8,153 nt of DNA from Christensenella sp. UBA3700 (GTDB taxonomy: Bacteria; Bacillota; Clostridia; Christensenellales; UBA3700), in assembly GCA_002372775.1 (NCBI GenBank), contig DFIJ01000064.1, positions 1 to 8,153 of the forward strand. The letters run 5' to 3'. The translations under genes were made by a program, and so were the position numbers. The first letter of the stretch is position 1; each line of letters begins with the position of its first letter. The notes beneath the pieces are model-generated. The model had not been told where the DNA came from and made no database searches. It saw only the letters and a list, made by a program, of their open reading frames with translations. Below are positions 6,388 through 8,153 of this stretch, one piece after another.

Positions 6388-7609
6388 AGACCTTTATACA
6401 AAAGCAGAGACTGAAAAGCAATCTATGAGATTGCTTTCGATAAGTATTGTAGTACCTAGTATACTGCTTGTTTTAGTCGCAGTTTTATCTTGTTATATTG
6501 CCTCATATACAATCAATTTAAAGATAAAAGAACAGTTATCTGTAGCCTCGCACGTTGTACTTTCATCCCCAGATGTAAAGATAGAATCTATTTATGAAAA
6601 ATGCAGCGTTGTTTATTATGATGAAAAGGGAATAGCTATTGGAGATACAAAAGGATTTCCAACATCATATGATGGCGAGTGGAATAATGATAGTTATCTA
6701 AGAATTGAAGGTGTTAGATATAGCTGGCAAGGTGGTCCAACAGGCAATAATAAAGATGGTAAAGTTTATTATGTTGTTTTTATAGATATCACGGAAGAGA
6801 ATAATCTATATAGGATAGTAGTTTCCGTATCTGTTGTTGTTTTAGTTGCGGCGGTATTGATTCTTTCATTGTTCTCGTATTGGATTGTTACTTTGCAGAT
6901 GAGGCATTACGAAGATGCTTTAAATAGAAATAATCGACTTATTTCAGATATTTCGCACGAATTTAATACTCCACTTGCAGTTATAAAAACGTCTATATCC
7001 ACTATTATGGCGGAGCCTGAGAAAAAGGTTGAAGATGTATCTGAGCAGCTTGTAAATGTTACTCATGAGTCGGGTAGATTAAGTCGAATGGTTAGAGATA
7101 TGTTAATTCTATCTAGATCTGACCAAGATAGACTTATTCTTGAGAAGAAAAATTGTGACATAAGCTCAATAGTTAAAGATGTTGTTGAACCATTTGAAAT
7201 AATGTGTCAATTAGATGACAAGAAGATGAATGTTTCGATTGATGAGGGAGTTTTGAGTAGAACCGACGAAGACAAGGTTAGACAAGCAATCATTATCTTG
7301 CTAGATAATGCTGTTAAGTATACAAAACGTGGAGACGAGATATTTGTTACTCTTAAAAACACTTCAAGTAAGTACAGTATTATAGTTGCAGATACAGGAA
7401 AAGGCGTTCCGGAAAATGAACTTCAAAACATCTTTGAGAGATTCTATAGAACCGACTATTCAAGAAATAGCGAGACTGGAGGATCTGGTCTTGGACTATC
7501 TATTGTTAAGACTATAAGTGGTGCTCTAAAGGGCAAAGTATTAGCTGAAATTAATGAGCCACATGGCTTAAAAATAATTTTAGAGTTCCCAAAAGAAAAA
7601 TTTACATAA
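6377..7609 (+). CDS. Sensor histidine kinase, CiaH-like partner of the adjacent regulator
   Basis: A 410-residue membrane kinase. Helices lie at about 19-43 and 146-171 and enclose an outside sensor segment of roughly 100 residues with no recognisable domain. A short linker leads to the dimerisation/phosphotransfer helix with His194 in SDISHEFNTPL; the usual LRT after HE is FNT. The catalytic ATPase domain has the N box LLDNAVKYT (Asn311), G1 DTGKGV (339-344), F box IFERFYR and G2 GGSGLGLSIV. All residues needed for activity are present. The gene overlaps the regulator by 11 nt, so the two are translationally coupled. The Shine-Dalgarno GAGG lies only 3 nt before ATG 6377, so ATG 6425 (codon 17, MRLLSIS) is an alternative start that keeps the first helix. 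It presumably phosphorylates the upstream regulator. Confidence 0.95.
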   Translation: MRVRDLYTKAETEKQSMRLLSISIVVPSILLVLVAVLSCYIASYTINLKIKEQLSVASHVVLSSPDVKIESIYEKCSVVYYDEKGIAIGDTKGFPTSYDGEWNNDSYLRIEGVRYSWQGGPTGNNKDGKVYYVVFIDITEENNLYRIVVSVSVVVLVAAVLILSLFSYWIVTLQMRHYEDALNRNNRLISDISHEFNTPLAVIKTSISTIMAEPEKKVEDVSEQLVNVTHESGRLSRMVRDMLILSRSDQDRLILEKKNCDISSIVKDVVEPFEIMCQLDDKKMNVSIDEGVLSRTDEDKVRQAIIILLDNAVKYTKRGDEIFVTLKNTSSKYSIIVADTGKGVPENELQNIFERFYRTDYSRNSETGGSGLGLSIVKTISGALKGKVLAEINEPHGLKIILEFPKEKFT

Positions 7610-7617
7610 TTTTTACA

Positions 7618-7634
7618 TTTAATTTTAGTTTAAG
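7618..7634 (+). promoter_or_regulatory. TTTAAT-N5-TTTAAG repeat after the kinase gene
   Basis: Just after the kinase stop codon, TTTAAT (7618-7623) and TTTAAG (7629-7634) repeat at 11 bp, one mismatch from the CiaR box. The best -10-like sequence downstream is CATAAT (7652-7657), at 17 nt, farther than in the other two boxes. If it is a promoter, the only product before the terminator would be a short RNA of about 60 nt. TTTGCCA also repeats at 7636-7642 and 7657-7663. This is weak evidence and could be chance in AT-rich sequence. Confidence 0.35.
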
Positions 7635-7691
7635 GTTTGCCAGAAATTCTTCATAATTTGCCAAAAAATAGTTTGTAAAATTTAGCGCCTC

Positions 7692-7724
7692 AAAAGCCAG
7701 CAAAATGCGGGCTTTTTCTTTTTT
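7692..7724 (+). terminator. Intrinsic terminator of the two-component operon
   Basis: The stem AAAAGCC (7692-7698) pairs with GGCTTTT (7710-7716). It continues past one A-G mismatch as GC/GC and closes on the loop AAAAT. A T-rich tract (TTTTTCTTTTTT, 7713-7724) follows. It ends rightward transcription about 80 nt after the kinase stop and separates the operon from the lipoprotein gene. Confidence 0.85.
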
Positions 7725-7736
7725 GTTTATGTCTAA

Positions 7737-7788
7737 TTTAAGGGTGTGAAATTTATTTAAGTTATATTTAAGAACGCGTTTTTAATAT
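7737..7788 (+). promoter_or_regulatory. CiaR-type operator and promoter of the lipoprotein gene
   Basis: TTTAAG at 7756-7761 and 7767-7772, five bases apart, is an exact match to the known CiaR repeat TTTAAG-N5-TTTAAG, and an A precedes each half. A third TTTAAG lies at 7737-7742 within TTTAAGGGTGTGAAA, similar to the P1 box TTTAAGGTGTGAT. A -10-like TTTAAT (7781-7786) or TAATAT (7783-7788) follows after 8-10 nt. No good -35 is present at the normal distance, as expected for an activator-dependent promoter. Transcription would start near 7793-7795, leaving a leader of about 40 nt. Confidence 0.6.
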
Positions 7789-7820
7789 ATGTGCAGTAAA
7801 AATTTCTTATATTACGCGTA
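7773..7820. repeat. Two ACGCGT-centred palindromes 40 bp apart
   Basis: AACGCGTT (7773-7780) and TACGCGTA (7813-7820) are perfect 8-bp palindromes whose cores start exactly 40 bp apart, close to four helical turns. The first abuts the TTTAAG repeat and overlaps the -10 region; the second is just before the ribosome site. CG-rich hexamers are scarce in this AT-rich intergenic stretch, so a second regulator could bind here, but chance cannot be excluded. Confidence 0.3.
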
Positions 7821-7835
7821 TAAAAAGGAGAAATT

Positions 7836-8153
7836 ATGAGAAAAAGCAAATGGATTATTAGTGTTTCGATAGTTATGATGCTAGTTATTCTTTTCGCCTT
7901 CGTTTTAAGTTCTTGTGATCTTAAGACTGATCCTACGAAAGGAAGCAAATCTGGCATTACTTCAGGTATCGATACTTCAGAGATTACTCCAGATCCAGAT
8001 ATTTCTGGAATTGATGGAGGCGGTACTAAGCCAAGTAAACCTAAACCAGGTAAACCAGGTGATGGCGACAGCGGCGGTAATGGCGGCGACAACGGCGGCG
8101 GTAATGGCGGTACAACTGATACAAAAGGCACAGTAGAAACAACTATGCCTGCT
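7836..8153 (+). CDS. Secreted lipoprotein with Gly-rich linker, continues past right edge
   Basis: The frame is open from ATG 7836 to the right edge, giving 106 codons, and its end is not visible. A strong AAGGAG (7825-7830) lies 5 nt before the ATG. The N-terminus MRKSKW is followed by a hydrophobic stretch (7-26) and the lipobox LSSC, predicting cleavage and lipidation at Cys27. The mature part is a Thr/Ser/Asp-rich segment, then Lys-Pro repeats (KPSKPKPGKPG, about 65-75), then a Gly/Asn/Asp run (76-92). That is a typical flexible spacer holding a domain away from the membrane, and the functional domain must lie beyond the edge. It has its own promoter with a TTTAAG repeat, so it may be a direct target of the neighbouring response regulator. 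Its function is unknown. Confidence 0.85.
   Translation, partial: MRKSKWIISVSIVMMLVILFAFVLSSCDLKTDPTKGSKSGITSGIDTSEITPDPDISGIDGGGTKPSKPKPGKPGDGDSGGNGGDNGGGNGGTTDTKGTVETTMPA
8043..8110 (+). repeat. In-gene tandem repeats encoding the lipoprotein linker
   Basis: AAACCAGGT occurs twice in tandem (8043-8060). CGGCGGTAATGGCGG occurs at 8072-8086 and 8096-8110, a 24-bp phase. The tract is much richer in GC than its surroundings. All periods are multiples of three, so copy-number change would keep the frame and change linker length. Confidence 0.7.

Noticed and set aside
7601..7618. TTTACAT repeated at 11 bp (7601-7607, 7612-7618), reminiscent of Bacillus PhoP boxes.
   Set aside because: The first unit is the last codons and stop of the kinase gene, and the regulator looks CiaR-like rather than PhoP-like. 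Probably chance.
7757..8136. Minus-strand Pro-rich frame (7757-8131) and a second plus-strand frame (7915-8136) at the right edge.
   Set aside because: Both are other-frame readings of the Gly-rich repeat in the lipoprotein gene. Only the frame from 7836 has a ribosome site, signal peptide and lipobox.
1..8153. CRISPR array, tRNA/rRNA, insertion sequence, phage or toxin-antitoxin module.
   Set aside because: No spaced long repeats, cloverleaf, terminal inverted repeats, transposase or typical module genes were seen on either strand.

Overview
The window comes from an AT-rich bacterial chromosome. The short intergenic gaps, AGGAGG-type ribosome sites, Gram-positive-style signal peptidase I, lipobox lipoprotein and ACT/PFL (DUF711) gene pair fit a low-GC Bacillota, most likely a clostridial lineage. 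No rRNA, tRNA, CRISPR array, insertion sequence or phage gene was seen.

Positions 1-4047 hold a tightly packed leftward operon. In order of transcription it encodes: a roughly 555-residue cytoplasmic alpha/beta-hydrolase-like protein that appears to have lost its catalytic residues; signal peptidase I (lepB); a 62-residue four-cysteine protein of unknown function; an ACT-domain protein; and a PFL-family (DUF711/UPF0210) protein cut by the left edge. The promoter in front of the first gene has its -10 hexamer so close to the ATG, with no Shine-Dalgarno sequence, that the transcript may be leaderless.

Positions 4048-4260 form a divergent regulatory region. Rightward from it runs a four-gene operon (4261-7609): a four-helix membrane protein of unknown function, a zinc-ribbon membrane protein of unknown function, an OmpR-family response regulator that resembles CiaR of streptococci, and its histidine kinase, closed by a good intrinsic terminator. 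To the right (7836 to the edge) is the start of a secreted lipoprotein gene with a Gly/Asn/Asp-rich linker.

The most interesting signal is regulatory. In front of the lipoprotein gene lies an exact copy of the direct repeat known for CiaR, TTTAAG-N5-TTTAAG, followed at about 8-10 nt by -10-like sequence. A degenerate version (TTTAAG-N5-ATAAAG, 10 nt, TAAAAT) lies in front of the four-gene operon, and a third (TTTAAT-N5-TTTAAG) lies between the kinase stop codon and the terminator. Together they suggest an autoregulated CiaRH-like envelope-stress circuit in a non-streptococcal Bacillota. It would be co-transcribed with two uncharacterised membrane proteins, have an adjacent lipoprotein as a direct target, and possibly control a short RNA at the operon end. 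This rests on reading motifs by eye; no search or experiment supports it yet.
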